Shown: positions 18,244 through 28,385, numbered from the stretch's first letter. The stretch is 64,000 nucleotides of DNA from Bacteroides sp. CAG:1060_57_27 (GCA_001915575.1 MNQT01000014.1:1-64000); one strand, 5' to 3'. Notes: generated by a model from the letters alone, not told the origin. Translations and numbers: made by a program.

Positions 18244-18586
18244 AGGCTGATATTTTATTTATACGCTCCGTCATACACGGCAGCACGCTTTGCACAGATT
18301 GGCCGCAAATCGTCTTCCTGCAAATCTCTTCCAGCAAAACACCTTCCACGGCATCCTCGTTTCAGCAACCGTAGAATCCGTCTCACTGAAGAAGACACCC
18401 CGAAATTGGTCACACCTGCAACAGCCATGACCCTCCAGAGCGGCCACAATGGCCACCGGCGTGGAGGGTGTTTTGCAGAAACGCATCACGGAGCATCCGA
18501 AAGCATAAATAAATCCGGCCGGCGGGTCCAACACTTGAAAGTTTTCCGTATATTGTAATGTTGTTTCGACAAGAAAGTTTTCCGAT
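18244..18586. other. 343-nt intergenic region with one strong hairpin
   Basis: No convincing gene is seen between the tRNA-Leu promoter and aroB. A nested hairpin is present: ACCCTCCA (18430-18437) pairs with TGGAGGGT (18462-18469), enclosing GGCCA/TGGCC (18442-18454), followed by GTTTTG. Flanking CTGCAA and TTTGCAG can extend the stem. It could be a terminator of an unseen small RNA, a leader structure for aroB or debris of a lost gene. Short open frames here have no recognisable content. Confidence 0.5.
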
Positions 18587-19714
18587 ATGGGCAGTGAGAA
18601 CATATTCGTGGTCTGCGACCGCAATGTAGAGACCCTTGCGAGGAGCCTCGCTCCGGGGCGTCCTCTGCTGGCGATTACCGCCGACGAGGAGCACAAGGAC
18701 ATGGACACGGTGCTCGGCATCTGCCGCTGGCTGCTGGAATGCAGGGCCGACAGGGACGCCGTAGTCTATGCGGTTGGCGGCGGCGTGACCACAGACATGG
18801 CCGGATTCGCGGCCAGCATCTACAAGAGGGGCGTCAGATATGTCAACTACCCCACCACGCTGCTCTGCCAGGTCGATGCCGGCATAGGCGGAAAGACGGG
18901 CGTGAACCTCGACGGCTACAAGAACATACTGGGAGTGATAAACTTCCCGCTCGAGACGCGCATCCTGCCGCAGGCGCTCGAGACCCTTCCCGAACGGGAA
19001 CTGCGCAGCGGTGCGGCGGAAATGCTCAAGACTTTCATCATAAAGGACGGGGGAAACTACCGCAAGGCGGTGGAAGCGCTCTCACGCAAGAAGATCGACC
19101 TCGATGAACTGGCACCCCTCGTAGAGGCGGCTGCCGACGTCAAGAGGGAGATTGTCGCAAAAGACCCCACTGAGAAAGGCCTGCGCAGGGTGCTGAACCT
19201 CGGACACACCTTCGCCCACGCGATAGAATGGTACCAGCACGGCCATACCCGGCCCGCAGCAGCGGCAGCGGACGGACGGACCGGCCATGAGAATCCGACG
19301 GCGACTCGGACGGTGGCAGCATCGGCGGCAGAGACGGCAGCAGCGTCAGCAGCAGCATCGGCGGCAGCGTCGGTGGCAGAGACGGCGGCAGCGTCGGCAA
19401 CTACACCGGCAGCAGCATCGTCAGCCGGAAGCGCTCCATATTCCCACGGGGAGGCGGTCGCGATAGGCATAATACAGGCTGCGCGCATATCGGAAGAGCT
19501 CGGAATCGCCGCACGGGGACTCGCAGAAAGGCTCGCGGAAGACTTCAGGGCCTGCCGGTTGCCCGTAGAACTGCCCTGCCGCGCGCAGCTGCTCGAGCAG
19601 GCGATATGGAAGGACAAGAAAGCAGAGCACGGAATAATACACTTCGTGCTCATAGAAGATATAGGAACCGTTATAATCAAGGATCTGGATGATTTGCACC
19701 TGCATACAGAATAA
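18587..19714 (+). CDS. aroB: 3-dehydroquinate synthase with alanine-rich insertion
   Basis: A 375-residue cytoplasmic enzyme converting DAHP to 3-dehydroquinate in the shikimate pathway. NAD-site motif VGGGVTTDMAGF (residues 63-74) and TTLLCQVDAGIGGKTGVN (90-107) are clear. The metal ligands are E145 (AAEMLK), H207 (NLGHTFAH) and H287 (SHGEAVAIG). Two oddities: about the first 20-25 residues of the family appear missing, with a stop codon just upstream, and residues about 222-285 are an Ala/Ser/Thr-rich insertion between H207 and H287, where relatives have a short loop. All catalytic residues remain, so it may be active. It overlaps the aroD-aroA fusion gene by 26 nt. Confidence 0.9.
   Translation: MGSENIFVVCDRNVETLARSLAPGRPLLAITADEEHKDMDTVLGICRWLLECRADRDAVVYAVGGGVTTDMAGFAASIYKRGVRYVNYPTTLLCQVDAGIGGKTGVNLDGYKNILGVINFPLETRILPQALETLPERELRSGAAEMLKTFIIKDGGNYRKAVEALSRKKIDLDELAPLVEAAADVKREIVAKDPTEKGLRRVLNLGHTFAHAIEWYQHGHTRPAAAAADGRTGHENPTATRTVAASAAETAAASAAASAAASVAETAAASATTPAAASSAGSAPYSHGEAVAIGIIQAARISEELGIAARGLAERLAEDFRACRLPVELPCRAQLLEQAIWKDKKAEHGIIHFVLIEDIGTVIIKDLDDLHLHTE
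19250..19441 (+). repeat. Low-complexity GCA/GCG-rich repeat inside aroB
   Basis: About 190 nt built of imperfect repeats of GGCAGC, GCATCGGCGG and GGCAGAGACGGC units. A unit of roughly 45-48 nt appears twice between about 19309 and 19400. It encodes Ala-Ala-Ser-Ala and AAETAAAS-type runs. The frame is kept and no stop is introduced. It looks like slippage-driven expansion of a surface loop in AroB. Confidence 0.75.
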
Positions 19715-21686
19715 AGACTACGACGCCATAGCCGGAATCCTGTCCGGAAACGAGGTGGAGCTCGCCGAAATCAGGCTGGATTCGTGCACGCTGGACGACG
19801 CACAGATAAAGGAACTCTTCTCGGACAGCGACATCCCGCTTGTCGCGACATGCCGGATAGATGTCTGCGGCTCGGCAAGGCTCGCGGAGCACAAGCTCAG
19901 ACTGGCCGTCGAGGCTGGAGCGAGGTTCGCCGACCTTGAGATAGAGGCCCCGGCCCAGATGAGCAAGGACTTCCAGGCCCTGTGCCGCGAGAACGGCACG
20001 GAGCTCATACGTTCGTACCACGATTTCAGCGGAACTCCCGACGACGGAGTGCTGCAGATGGCCCTCGCCCGCTGCTTCAGATACGGAGCCGACATAGCCA
20101 AGATCGTCACGCTCGCCAGGGACGCGGAAGACGTGAAGAGGGTCGAGTCCCTGTATTCAGTGGTTCTGGAAGGACAGAGTTCGATGCAGGGGCGCCTGAT
20201 AGCGTTCTGCATGGGCGAGGCCGGAAGGGAGTCGCGTATGGAATGCCTGCGCCGAGGGGCGCCGTACACGTACGCCGCCCTCTCGCAGGGCGAGGCCACT
20301 GCCTCCGGGCAGTGGGACTCGGCGCAGATGCGCTCGGCTCTCTACCGGGACGGCTTCAGCTACCGCCGCGACGGCATCGCGATGCCCGCGTCGAAGAGCT
20401 TCGCCCAGCGCGCGATACTGGCCGCAGCCCTCGCCCAGGGCACTTCGCGGCTCGACGGCTACAGCCCCTGCGGCGACACTGCGGCGGCGATAGCCCTGGC
20501 GCAGTGCCTGGGAGCGAAGATACATTCCGACGGCTCCGTCCTCCACATCGAAGGCATAGGGGCGCACGCGGGCCAGCTCAGCCTGGACGGCATAGAATGC
20601 GGCGAATCGGGCCTGCTCACGAGACTCGCTATTCCGCTGCTCTCCGTCCTTAACACGAAACCCTTCAGGATAGACGGCTCGGGCACGCTGACGAGACGCC
20701 CGCTGAGCTCGGCAGCCGACATAATGGCCTCGTTCGGTGTGCTGCTGTCCAACGCACAGCCGAGAGGGGAGAAAGAAGTATTCGTGCCCGCGACGGCAAA
20801 GGGCGCCCTGCTTCCGGGAACGGCAAATGTGCCGGGCAAAGGCGGGTCGCAGCTGATTTCAGGGCTTCTCATGGCCCTGCCCCTGTGCGAAGGGGATTCA
20901 AGGCTGCGCGTGGGCGAGCCCCGCAGCATACCCTACATGTACATGACCCTCGACGTCCTGCGCCACTTCGGCATCCGCACCAGGAGCGAAATGGAAGGCG
21001 ACGCAGAAATGCTCGAACGCGACGACTGGTCGTCATGCAGCGCGATAGACTTCCACATCAAGGGCAGGCAGCGCTACCATGCAGCCGATTTCACTATAGA
21101 GGGCGACTGGAGCGCAGCGGCGAACTTCCTCGTCGCCGGAGCGATATTCGGAAGCGTGAGCCTGCGCGGACTCGACACCAGGTCGATACAGGCCGACATA
21201 TCCATACTCGACATACTCGTAGAGGCCGGCGCCGTGGTGTCGGAGCTCGAAGACGGCAGCGTATGCGCCTGCAAGGCTCCGCTCGAAGCCTTCGAGACCG
21301 ACCTCAACAACGCCCCGGACCTTTTCCCCATAACTGCGCTGCTCGCGGCATTCTGCGCCGGCGAATCCAGGATCTCGGGAGCCGGAAGGCTCAGGGCCAA
21401 GGAATCGGACAGGGCCGCCGCCATAATCGAGACTCTCGGCAGAATGGGAGTGGAGGCCGGGATAGACGGCGACACCATGTATGTCTGCGGAGAATCCCTC
21501 GCCTCGAGAATACTGTCGTCGAGGCTGCTGGAGGGCGGAGAATACTCCTCGTTCCACGACCACCGCATAGCCATGATGCTCAAGGTGGCCTCCATAGCGG
21601 CAAAAAGCCCCATCGTCATAGACGATGAGGCTTGCGTAGGAAAATCCTTTCCCGAATTCTACTCGGCCTTCGGCTCCTCGTTCTGA
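19689..21686 (+). CDS. AroD-AroA fusion: dehydroquinate dehydratase / EPSP synthase
   Basis: A 665-residue protein joining two shikimate-pathway enzymes. Residues 1 to about 215 are a type I 3-dehydroquinate dehydratase: catalytic E27 (AEIRLD), H111 (RSYHDF) and the Schiff-base K138 (DIAKIVT). Residues about 222-665 are EPSP synthase (AroA): [12 protein letters not shown] with the active-site Lys at 236, the [10 protein letters not shown] segment, [23 protein letters not shown] and FHDHRIAMM. Both halves look complete and in one frame without a stop. It overlaps aroB by 26 nt. The 3' end overlaps the converging rplQ gene by 28 nt. Shikimate dehydrogenase, kinase and AroC are not in the window. 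Confidence 0.9.
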   Translation: MICTCIQNKDYDAIAGILSGNEVELAEIRLDSCTLDDAQIKELFSDSDIPLVATCRIDVCGSARLAEHKLRLAVEAGARFADLEIEAPAQMSKDFQALCRENGTELIRSYHDFSGTPDDGVLQMALARCFRYGADIAKIVTLARDAEDVKRVESLYSVVLEGQSSMQGRLIAFCMGEAGRESRMECLRRGAPYTYAALSQGEATASGQWDSAQMRSALYRDGFSYRRDGIAMPASKSFAQRAILAAALAQGTSRLDGYSPCGDTAAAIALAQCLGAKIHSDGSVLHIEGIGAHAGQLSLDGIECGESGLLTRLAIPLLSVLNTKPFRIDGSGTLTRRPLSSAADIMASFGVLLSNAQPRGEKEVFVPATAKGALLPGTANVPGKGGSQLISGLLMALPLCEGDSRLRVGEPRSIPYMYMTLDVLRHFGIRTRSEMEGDAEMLERDDWSSCSAIDFHIKGRQRYHAADFTIEGDWSAAANFLVAGAIFGSVSLRGLDTRSIQADISILDILVEAGAVVSELEDGSVCACKAPLEAFETDLNNAPDLFPITALLAAFCAGESRISGAGRLRAKESDRAAAIIETLGRMGVEAGIDGDTMYVCGESLASRILSSRLLEGGEYSSFHDHRIAMMLKVASIAAKSPIVIDDEACVGKSFPEFYSAFGSSF

Positions 21687-22228
21687 TCTGCGGGAGCAGC
21701 CTCGGCGGCAGGTGCCTCTGCTGCGGGCTCCGCAGCGGGAGCGGCCTTTACCTCGGGCTCGGCAGCGGGCGCTGCGGCGCTTGCGGCTGCACCCTCGGCC
21801 TTCTTGGCGCGGCTGCGGCGGGTCGTCTTCTTTGCGGCGGACTTCTGGGTTCCGGCTGCGAGGGCGGCCTCGTTGAAGTCAACGAGCTCGATCATGGCCA
21901 TTTCGGCTGCATCTCCCTGACGGAAGCCCACATGAAGCACGCGAGTGTATCCGCCGGGACGGTCTGCAATCTTGGGAGCGACCGTGCGGAAGAGCTCTGA
22001 GACAGCCTCCTTGTTCTTGAGGTAGCTGAATACGACACGGCGGTTGTGGGTCGTATCCTCCTTTGACTTGGTGATAAGCGGCTCTACATAGCTCCTGAGG
22101 GCCTTGGCCTTCGCAACGGTAGTCGTGATTCTCTTATGAAGGATGAGAGAAGACGCCAGGTTGGAGAGGAGGGCCTTGCGGTGACCGCTCTTGCGACCAA
22201 GATGATTTACTGCTTTATTGTGTCTCAT
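21659..22228 (-). CDS. rplQ: Large ribosomal subunit protein bL17
   Basis: A 189-residue protein. Residues 1-120 are L17 ([20 protein letters not shown] start), a component of the 50S exit-tunnel region. Residues about 128-189 are an Ala/Pro/Glu/Lys-rich tail of low complexity, common in Bacteroidota. Last gene of the alpha block, 5 nt after rpoA. Its stop lies within the 3' end of the converging aroD-aroA gene. Confidence 0.97.
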   Translation of the reverse strand: MRHNKAVNHLGRKSGHRKALLSNLASSLILHKRITTTVAKAKALRSYVEPLITKSKEDTTHNRRVVFSYLKNKEAVSELFRTVAPKIADRPGGYTRVLHVGFRQGDAAEMAMIELVDFNEAALAAGTQKSAAKKTTRRSRAKKAEGAAASAAAPAAEPEVKAAPAAEPAAEAPAAEAAPADQNEEPKAE

Positions 22229-22233
22229 CTTAA

Positions 22234-23241
22234 TTATACGTTCTTTTTGTTAACTTCGATATTGTACTTGGAAACATCCATTCCGAACGAAAGCTTCATC
22301 TTGTCCACAAGCAGGTCGATCTCGTTGAGAGACTTGCGGCCGAAGTTGCGGAATTTCATAAGCTCCGAGCGGGAGTATGAAACGAGGTCGGCGAACGTGT
22401 CGATGTCAGCCGCCTTGAGGCAGTTGAACGCGCGCACGGAAAGGCCGACGTCGGAAAGCTCGGTCAGAAGCAGATGCCTCATGCGCAGAGACTCCTCGTC
22501 GAGCTCCTTGTTCTCAGTCTCCACGGCACTCTCTATCGACATCTTCTTGTCGTCGGTAAAGAGCTTGAAGTGATAGATGAGTATGCTTGCAGCTTCGTGA
22601 AGCGCAGAGCTCGGAGAGATCGAACCGTCGGTCTCGATCTCGAGGATGAGCTTGTCGTAGTCCGTCCTCTGCTCCACACGGTAGTTCTCGGTAGTCCAGT
22701 TGACCTTGCGGATAGGCGTGTAGATCGCATCGACAGGAATCGTCCCTATCGGAGTGTTCTCGTCACGCATCTCCTCGGCAGGCACGAAACCGCGGCCCTT
22801 GTTGATCGTAAGGGTGATTTCGAGCTTGACTGAAGGCTCCAGAGAGCAGATGTGCAGTTCAGGATTCAACACCATGAAAGAAGACAATCCCTTGGAGATA
22901 TCCTCTGCCGTGAACTCCTGCTTGCCGCTTATCACGATAGTCACCGTCTCGCTGTCGACAGACTCGACCATACGGCGGAAGCGCACCCTCTTGAGGTTCA
23001 GGATGATGTCCTGCATCCCCTCGATGACGCCGGGTATGGTGGCGAACTCCTGGTCCACGCCGGAGATCTTGATCTGGCTGATAGCGAAACCTTCCAGAGA
23101 GGAAATCAGGATACGGCGAATAGCATTGCCTATGGTCTGTCCGTATCCCGGCTCGAGAGGGCGGAATTCGAAACGGCCGTAGGTATCGGTGCTTTCGAGT
23201 ACAATTACCTTGTCAGGTTTCTGAAATGATAAGATTGCCAT
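22234..23241 (-). CDS. rpoA: RNA polymerase alpha subunit
   Basis: 335 residues: N-terminal dimerisation domain ([20 protein letters not shown] near residues 33-52) and C-terminal domain (about 255-320) with [19 protein letters not shown] and FGRKSLNEI, which contacts activators and UP elements. Placed normally between rpsD and rplQ. Confidence 0.98.
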   Translation of the reverse strand: MAILSFQKPDKVIVLESTDTYGRFEFRPLEPGYGQTIGNAIRRILISSLEGFAISQIKISGVDQEFATIPGVIEGMQDIILNLKRVRFRRMVESVDSETVTIVISGKQEFTAEDISKGLSSFMVLNPELHICSLEPSVKLEITLTINKGRGFVPAEEMRDENTPIGTIPVDAIYTPIRKVNWTTENYRVEQRTDYDKLILEIETDGSISPSSALHEAASILIYHFKLFTDDKKMSIESAVETENKELDEESLRMRHLLLTELSDVGLSVRAFNCLKAADIDTFADLVSYSRSELMKFRNFGRKSLNEIDLLVDKMKLSFGMDVSKYNIEVNKKNV

Positions 23242-23260
23242 ATCGTAAATGGTGTTAATA

Positions 23261-23863
23261 TTACTTGGAGTAGAGGTCGACGATCAGCTGCTCGTTGATG
23301 TTCTCGGGAATTTCCGTCCTTGTCGGAACATTGAGGAACTTACCGGTCAGATTCTTGGTGTCGAAGTCGATCCATGAATACTTGGTGACGGAAGCCACGC
23401 TGTTCTGGATTACCTCGAGACTCTTTGACCTCTCTCTTACCGCAACCGTGTCGCCGGGCTTCACATGGGTCGAAGGAATGTTGCATACATTGCCGTTGAG
23501 GGTGATGTGGCAGTGTGACACGAGCTGGCGGGCCGCCGCACGGGTAGGCGCGATGCCCATACGGTATACGATGTTGTCGAGACGGGACTCGAGCAGCACG
23601 ATCAGGTTCTCACCCTTCTGTCCGGCCATGCGTGAGGCCTTCTTGTAGGTGTTGTGGAACTGACGCTCGAGGATGCCGTACATATACTTCACCTTCTGCT
23701 TCTCCTTGAGCTGCATAGCGTAGTCTTTCTGCTTCTTGCGCTTTGCAGCGAGTCCGTGCTGTCCCGGAGGGAAGTTTCTCTTCTCGAAATATTTGTCTGA
23801 ACCGAAAATGGGTTCGCCGAACTTGCGGGCTATCTTGGTGCTGGGACCTGTATATCTTGCCAT
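23261..23863 (-). CDS. rpsD: Small ribosomal subunit protein uS4
   Basis: 200 residues with the S4 N-terminal domain ([20 protein letters not shown]) and S4 RNA-binding fold ([19 protein letters not shown]). An assembly initiator of the 30S body. In many bacteria S4 represses the alpha operon; no such structure was identified here. Confidence 0.98.
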   Translation of the reverse strand: MARYTGPSTKIARKFGEPIFGSDKYFEKRNFPPGQHGLAAKRKKQKDYAMQLKEKQKVKYMYGILERQFHNTYKKASRMAGQKGENLIVLLESRLDNIVYRMGIAPTRAAARQLVSHCHITLNGNVCNIPSTHVKPGDTVAVRERSKSLEVIQNSVASVTKYSWIDFDTKNLTGKFLNVPTRTEIPENINEQLIVDLYSK

Positions 23864-23883
23864 GGTAATCTAAGATTTGAAAA

Positions 23884-24270
23884 TTAAACTTTACGACGGC
23901 CTTTCGGTCTGCAACCATTGTGGGGCATGGGGGTAACGTCGATGATCTCGGTTACGGTGATGCCTGCGTTGTTGATGGTGCGGATTGCAGATTCACGACC
24001 TGCTCCCGGACCCTTGACATAGCACTTCACCCTGCGCAGACCTGCATCGTATGCAGTCTTGGCGGCATCCTCAGCGGCAACCTGGGCCGCATAGGGGGTG
24101 TTCTTCTTCGAGCCCCTGAAACCGCTCTTGCCCGCGGAACCCCAGCTGATGACCTGACCCTGGGCGTTGGTCAGAGACACGATTACGTTGTTGAAGGTTG
24201 ATGAAATATGGGCCTCGCCATAAGCTTCAACCTTGACAACTCTCTTGGATGTTGTAGTTTTCTTTGCCAT
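23884..24270 (-). CDS. rpsK: Small ribosomal subunit protein uS11
   Basis: 128 residues, S11 of the 30S platform: conserved [18 protein letters not shown] and C-terminal [18 protein letters not shown] region. 13 nt after rpsM. Confidence 0.98.
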   Translation of the reverse strand: MAKKTTTSKRVVKVEAYGEAHISSTFNNVIVSLTNAQGQVISWGSAGKSGFRGSKKNTPYAAQVAAEDAAKTAYDAGLRRVKCYVKGPGAGRESAIRTINNAGITVTEIIDVTPMPHNGCRPKGRRKV

Positions 24271-24283
24271 AATTCATCAATTT

Positions 24284-24661
24284 TTACTTGGTGGCCTTCT
24301 TCTTGTTGGCTACGGTCTTCTTGCGTCCCTTGCGGGTACGGGCGTTGTTCTTGGTGCTCTGGCCGCGCACGGGAAGTCCGAGACGGTGACGGATTCCGCG
24401 ATAGCAGCCGATATCCATGAGGCGCTTGATGTCCAGCTGGACTGAGGAACGGAGCTCGCCCTCTATCTTGTACTCCTCGTTGATCTCGGCACGGATCTTG
24501 GCGATCTGGTCATCGTTCCAGTCACCGACCTTGATGGTGGGATCGACGCCGCACTTCTCAAGAATCTTCTTGGCCGAAGGGCGTCCTATACCGTAAATAT
24601 AGGTGAGTCCTATCTCTCCCTGTTTGTTGTTGGGTAAATCAACACCGGCTATTCTTGCCAT
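24284..24661 (-). CDS. rpsM: Small ribosomal subunit protein uS13
   Basis: 125 residues, S13 of the 30S head, with [31 protein letters not shown] and the basic C-terminal [23 protein letters not shown] tail contacting P-site tRNA. 31 nt after rpmJ. Confidence 0.98.
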   Translation of the reverse strand: MARIAGVDLPNNKQGEIGLTYIYGIGRPSAKKILEKCGVDPTIKVGDWNDDQIAKIRAEINEEYKIEGELRSSVQLDIKRLMDIGCYRGIRHRLGLPVRGQSTKNNARTRKGRKKTVANKKKATK

Positions 24662-24692
24662 AATTATACTTTACTTAATTTGTTACTGTTTA

Positions 24693-24809
24693 TTAACCTT
24701 GGCGCATCTTGAACTTGGGGTTCTTCTTGCAAATCACGTAAAGACGACCTTTGCGCCTGACGATCTTGCAATCCTCGCTACGCTTCTTGATGGATGTCTT
24801 GACTTTCAT
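24693..24809 (-). CDS. rpmJ: Large ribosomal subunit protein bL36
   Basis: A 38-residue protein found by reading the minus strand between infA and rpsM: it starts [20 protein letters not shown] and ends KFKMRQG. Two of the four zinc-ligand positions hold Cys (C14, C27); the others are replaced, so this is the zinc-independent form. Position infA-rpmJ-rpsM is standard. Confidence 0.96.
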   Translation of the reverse strand: MKVKTSIKKRSEDCKIVRRKGRLYVICKKNPKFKMRQG

Positions 24810-24820
24810 ATCTGTGCTTT

Positions 24821-25039
24821 TTATTTGTATCTGAAAGATATTCTGCCCTTAGTTAAATCGTACGGTGAAATTTCTACTCTAACTCTGTCGCCAAGAAGAA
24901 TATGGATAAAGTTCATACGCATCTTGCCCGAAATATTGCAGAGCAGGACGTGACCGTTCTCAAGCTCGACTTTGAACATCGCGTTGGGAAGGGTCTCGAT
25001 CACCTTTCCATCTTGTTCTATTGCCACTTGTTTTGACAT
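24821..25039 (-). CDS. infA: Translation initiation factor IF-1
   Basis: 72 residues, an S1-like OB fold that binds the 30S A site. Motifs [20 protein letters not shown] and [18 protein letters not shown] are diagnostic. 11 nt from both map and rpmJ. Confidence 0.98.
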   Translation of the reverse strand: MSKQVAIEQDGKVIETLPNAMFKVELENGHVLLCNISGKMRMNFIHILLGDRVRVEISPYDLTKGRISFRYK

Positions 25040-25050
25040 AAAAAATTACC

Positions 25051-25830
25051 TTAAAATTTAATTCCGCTATCTTTCTCGATAAAGTCAAAGGTCGAGAGCT
25101 GCTCTGCACGGCCTTTTCGGACAACAACCGTAAGCTCGAAGTGGGCCGACTTCTTATGGTCGGAAGTATGGACCGCCCACCCGTTCCTGTCCAGGTAGAC
25201 ACCCCGTCCTCCCGCATTGATCATCGGTTCGATGCACAGTACCATACCTTCGACGAGGTGGGTACCGCGTCCCGGGCGTCCGTAGTTGGGAACTCCCGGA
25301 TTCTCGTGCATCTCCCTTCCGATTCCGTGGCCCTCCAATTCGCGGACCACAGAGAAGCCGAACGATTCTGCATACGATTGTACCGCGTATCCGATATCTC
25401 CGATTCGCGCACCTGCCACAGCTGCCTCTATGCCCTTGTAGAGCGACGCCTTGGTGACGTCCAGGAGCCTGCGGGTGGACTCGTCCACCTCCCCCACGGG
25501 GAAGGTGTATGCCGAGTCGCCGTTATAGCCCTTGTAGAGGGTACCTATGTCTGCCGAAACGATGTCGCCCTCCTTGAGGACATAGTCCGAGGGAAACCCG
25601 TGGACTACCACATCGTTGACGGAGGCACAGATAGCTGCAGGGAAGCCTTCAAAACCCAAGAAACTCGGAATCGCACCGTTGTCGCGGATAAAAGTCTCGG
25701 CAACCCTATTCAACTCTTTCGTTGTCACACCGGGGGCCACCGCCTTACCGACTTCTGCCAAGGTCTTTGAGACCAGTATGGCGTTCTCACGCAAAAGCGC
25801 AATCTCTTCTTCAGTCTTAGGCTTGATCAC
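25051..25830 (-). CDS. map: Methionine aminopeptidase, type I
   Basis: 259 residues. It removes the initiator methionine from nascent proteins. The five metal ligands are seen in SADIGTL, NGDSAYTF, EGHGIGREMH, CIEPMIN and HFELTVV, with the substrate His in VVVHGFP. Starts with GTG at 25830, 26 nt after secY. The secY-map-infA order is conserved in Bacteroidota. Confidence 0.97.
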   Translation of the reverse strand: MIKPKTEEEIALLRENAILVSKTLAEVGKAVAPGVTTKELNRVAETFIRDNGAIPSFLGFEGFPAAICASVNDVVVHGFPSDYVLKEGDIVSADIGTLYKGYNGDSAYTFPVGEVDESTRRLLDVTKASLYKGIEAAVAGARIGDIGYAVQSYAESFGFSVVRELEGHGIGREMHENPGVPNYGRPGRGTHLVEGMVLCIEPMINAGGRGVYLDRNGWAVHTSDHKKSAHFELTVVVRKGRAEQLSTFDFIEKDSGIKF

Positions 25831-25856
25831 AACCTCTTGAAATTTTAATCAAAGAA

Positions 25857-27191
25857 CTACATACCTGAGCGCCCGCTCAGACGGCCGGTCTTCATCAGAC
25901 CGTCGTAGTGGCGCATCAACAAATAACTTTCCACCTGCTGGAGCGTATCCAGAACCACACCCACGAGAATCAGCAGAGAAGTACCTCCGAAGAAGCTCGC
26001 GAACGAGTTGTTCACGCCGAAGATCATTGCGATGGCAGGGAGGATGGCGATGATGCCGAGGAAGAACGAGCCGGGGAGGGTAACTCGGTCCATGATGTTG
26101 TCGAGATACTCCACGGTCTGCTTTCCGGGCTTCACGCCGGGGATGAATCCTCCGTTGTTCTTCAGGTTCTCCGCCATCATCCTGGGGTTCACGGTCACGG
26201 CCGTGTAGAAGAAGGTGAAGAGCACGATGAGGATGAAGAAGATGAAGTTATACCAGAATCCGGTATAGTCGCCGAGCGTAGCCGCGAGACCGCGGGTGGC
26301 GTCCCAGCGCGCGAAGAGCATGGGGAAGAGCATCAGGGCCTGGGCGAAAATGATGGGCATCACGCCGGCAGCGTTGATCTTCAGGGGCACATACTGGCGG
26401 ACACCGCCGTAGAGCTTGTTGCCCACGACTCTCTTGGCATACTGGATAGGCACCTTGCGGACTGCCTGCACGAGGGCGATTGCAGCCACAATCACGAAGA
26501 ACCAGACGAGGAACTCGACGAGCAGCAGGATAAGACCTCCGTTGTTGATGGAGAGCTTCTCACCTACTTCGGCGACGAGCGCATAGGGCAGACGGGCCAC
26601 GATACCGATCATGATTATGATTGAGATACCGTTTCCTATACCCCTGTCGGTAATACGTTCGCCGAGCCACATCACGAACATCGAGCCGGCCATCAGGATG
26701 ACGGTGGCCACGAGGTTGTAGACGAAATTGCTCCAGCCGAGCGAGTTAACCGCGACGAATGCCGATGCGGGAATCTGGTTGTGTACCGTAGCGAGGTATG
26801 CGGGACCCTGGATCGCGATGATCAGGATCGTCAGCAGCCTCGTTATCTGGTTCATCTTGCGCCTGCCGGCCTCACCCTCCATCTGCATTTTCCTGAAACG
26901 GGGGACGAACACCGCCAGAAGCTGCACCACGATGGATGCCGAAATGTAGGGCATCACACCGAGAGCGAAGATCGAGGCGTTGCCGAATGCTCCGCCGGAG
27001 AACATGTTAAGCAGGCCGACGAGACCCTCCTGGGCCGTCGACTGCAGACCGGCAATCATCGAAGCATCGATACCCGGCAGCACCACGAAGCATCCGAACC
27101 TGTAGATCAGGATAAGGAGGAAGGTGTAGACGAGTCTCTTGCGGAGCTCCTCGATCTTGTAGATGTTCTTTATAGTCTCTATGAATCTCAT
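25857..27191 (-). CDS. secY: Preprotein translocase subunit SecY
   Basis: 444 residues with ten membrane helices forming the protein-conducting channel. Recognised by IYRFGCFVVLPGID, the TM2 signature, GIGNGISIIIMIGI and NNGGFIPGVKPGK-region. 4 nt after rplO, in the usual spc position. Confidence 0.98.
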   Translation of the reverse strand: MRFIETIKNIYKIEELRKRLVYTFLLILIYRFGCFVVLPGIDASMIAGLQSTAQEGLVGLLNMFSGGAFGNASIFALGVMPYISASIVVQLLAVFVPRFRKMQMEGEAGRRKMNQITRLLTILIIAIQGPAYLATVHNQIPASAFVAVNSLGWSNFVYNLVATVILMAGSMFVMWLGERITDRGIGNGISIIIMIGIVARLPYALVAEVGEKLSINNGGLILLLVEFLVWFFVIVAAIALVQAVRKVPIQYAKRVVGNKLYGGVRQYVPLKINAAGVMPIIFAQALMLFPMLFARWDATRGLAATLGDYTGFWYNFIFFILIVLFTFFYTAVTVNPRMMAENLKNNGGFIPGVKPGKQTVEYLDNIMDRVTLPGSFFLGIIAILPAIAMIFGVNNSFASFFGGTSLLILVGVVLDTLQQVESYLLMRHYDGLMKTGRLSGRSGM

Positions 27192-27195
27192 AAGA

Positions 27196-27645
27196 CTACT
27201 CGTTTACGACCGCCTTTCCTCCGGCAGCCTCGATTTTGGCGACGGCCGACTTCGAGAACGCGTCAGCGGTAACCGTCAAGGCAGTCTTGATCTCTCCGTT
27301 GGCGAGAACCTTCACGAGGTCGTTCCTGGAAGCATATCCGGCAGCCTTGATCTCGGCCACGCCGAACTCTTTAAGGCCGCACTTGGCCGCTACGTCCTCG
27401 AGGGCCGAAAGGCTTACGGCCTTGTACTCGACCCTGGTCGGGTTCTTGAAGCCGAACTTGGGGAGGCGCCTCTGGATAGGCATCTGGCCGCCCTCGAATC
27501 CGATCTTGTGCTCATAGCCGGCACGCGCCTGGGCACCCTTGGTACCACGGGTGGAAGTGCCGCCCTTGCCAGACCCCTGTCCGCGACCGAGCCTCTTGCT
27601 TGTGTGGGTAGAACCCACGGCAGGTTTCAAATTGTTGAGTTTCAT
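27196..27645 (-). CDS. rplO: Large ribosomal subunit protein uL15
   Basis: 149 residues from ATG 27645 (MKLNNLKPAVGSTHTSKRLG), rather than the longer frame starting 21 nt upstream. The Gly/Arg-rich N-terminus and QMPIQRRLPKFGFKN are typical of L15. A clear Shine-Dalgarno, AAGGAGG, lies 8 nt before this ATG, which supports the start and is unusual for this phylum. Confidence 0.97.
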   Translation of the reverse strand: MKLNNLKPAVGSTHTSKRLGRGQGSGKGGTSTRGTKGAQARAGYEHKIGFEGGQMPIQRRLPKFGFKNPTRVEYKAVSLSALEDVAAKCGLKEFGVAEIKAAGYASRNDLVKVLANGEIKTALTVTADAFSKSAVAKIEAAGGKAVVNE

Positions 27646-27658
27646 CTTTCGGTCCTCC

Positions 27659-27841
27659 TTAATCAATCACTTCTACTTTGCAGAGATGGGCGATCTTCGC
27701 CACCTGGCCGGCGGTAACCGGAGTCTTCTCCACTTCGACTGTACGGTGCATACGGCGGATTCCGAGGCAGCGGAGGTTGTCCTTCTGACGCTTGGTCTCG
27801 CCGTTGCTGCTTATAATCTGTGTAATCCTGTATTTAGCCAT
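27659..27841 (-). CDS. rpmD: Large ribosomal subunit protein uL30
   Basis: 60 residues: MAKYRITQIISSNGETKRQK, then LRCLGIRRMHRTVEV, the L30 core. A GAGGAGG sequence is placed about 8 nt before the ATG, between rpsE and rpmD. Confidence 0.96.
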   Translation of the reverse strand: MAKYRITQIISSNGETKRQKDNLRCLGIRRMHRTVEVEKTPVTAGQVAKIAHLCKVEVID

Positions 27842-27855
27842 AATCGTGTCCTCCT

Positions 27856-28374
27856 CTAACCGTTGAAAACCTTGTTCATAGACACGCCGCGCAGGCCTGC
27901 CACGGTGTATGCGTCCCTCATCTGGGTAAGGGCGGCCACGGTAGCCTTCACGAGGTTGTGGGGGTTCGAAGAGCCCTTGGACTTCGCGAGCACGTTCTGG
28001 ATACCTACGGACTCGAACACGGCACGCATCGCACCGCCGGCCTTCACACCGGTACCGGGAGCCGCGGGCTTGATGAATACGCGCGAGCCGCCGAACTTGG
28101 CCTCCTGCTCGTGGGGAACCGTGGTGTTGATGATAGGAATCTTCACGAGATTCTTCTTGGCATCCTCGACACCCTTCGCGATGGCGGCGGTAACTTCGTT
28201 AGCCTTTCCAAGACCATAACCTACAACGCCGTTCTCGTCACCGACCACCACGATTGCGGCGAAGCGGAAGTGACGACCACCCTTGGTTACCTTAGTAACC
28301 CTCTGGATGGCAACAAGCCTGTCCTTGAGCTCAAGGTCAGAAGTCTTTACTCTTTTAACATTTGTATTTGCCAT
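27856..28374 (-). CDS. rpsE: Small ribosomal subunit protein uS5
   Basis: 172 residues with the S5 double-stranded RNA-binding domain ([20 protein letters not shown]) and the C-terminal fold ([20 protein letters not shown]). Involved in decoding accuracy. Confidence 0.98.
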   Translation of the reverse strand: MANTNVKRVKTSDLELKDRLVAIQRVTKVTKGGRHFRFAAIVVVGDENGVVGYGLGKANEVTAAIAKGVEDAKKNLVKIPIINTTVPHEQEAKFGGSRVFIKPAAPGTGVKAGGAMRAVFESVGIQNVLAKSKGSSNPHNLVKATVAALTQMRDAYTVAGLRGVSMNKVFNG

Positions 28375-28385
28375 AGTCTCTTCTG

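Noticed and set aside
18255..18720. Minus-strand frames of 64-149 codons before aroB
   Set aside because: They overlap the aroB start or lack any recognisable content. No start signal or neighbour supports them.
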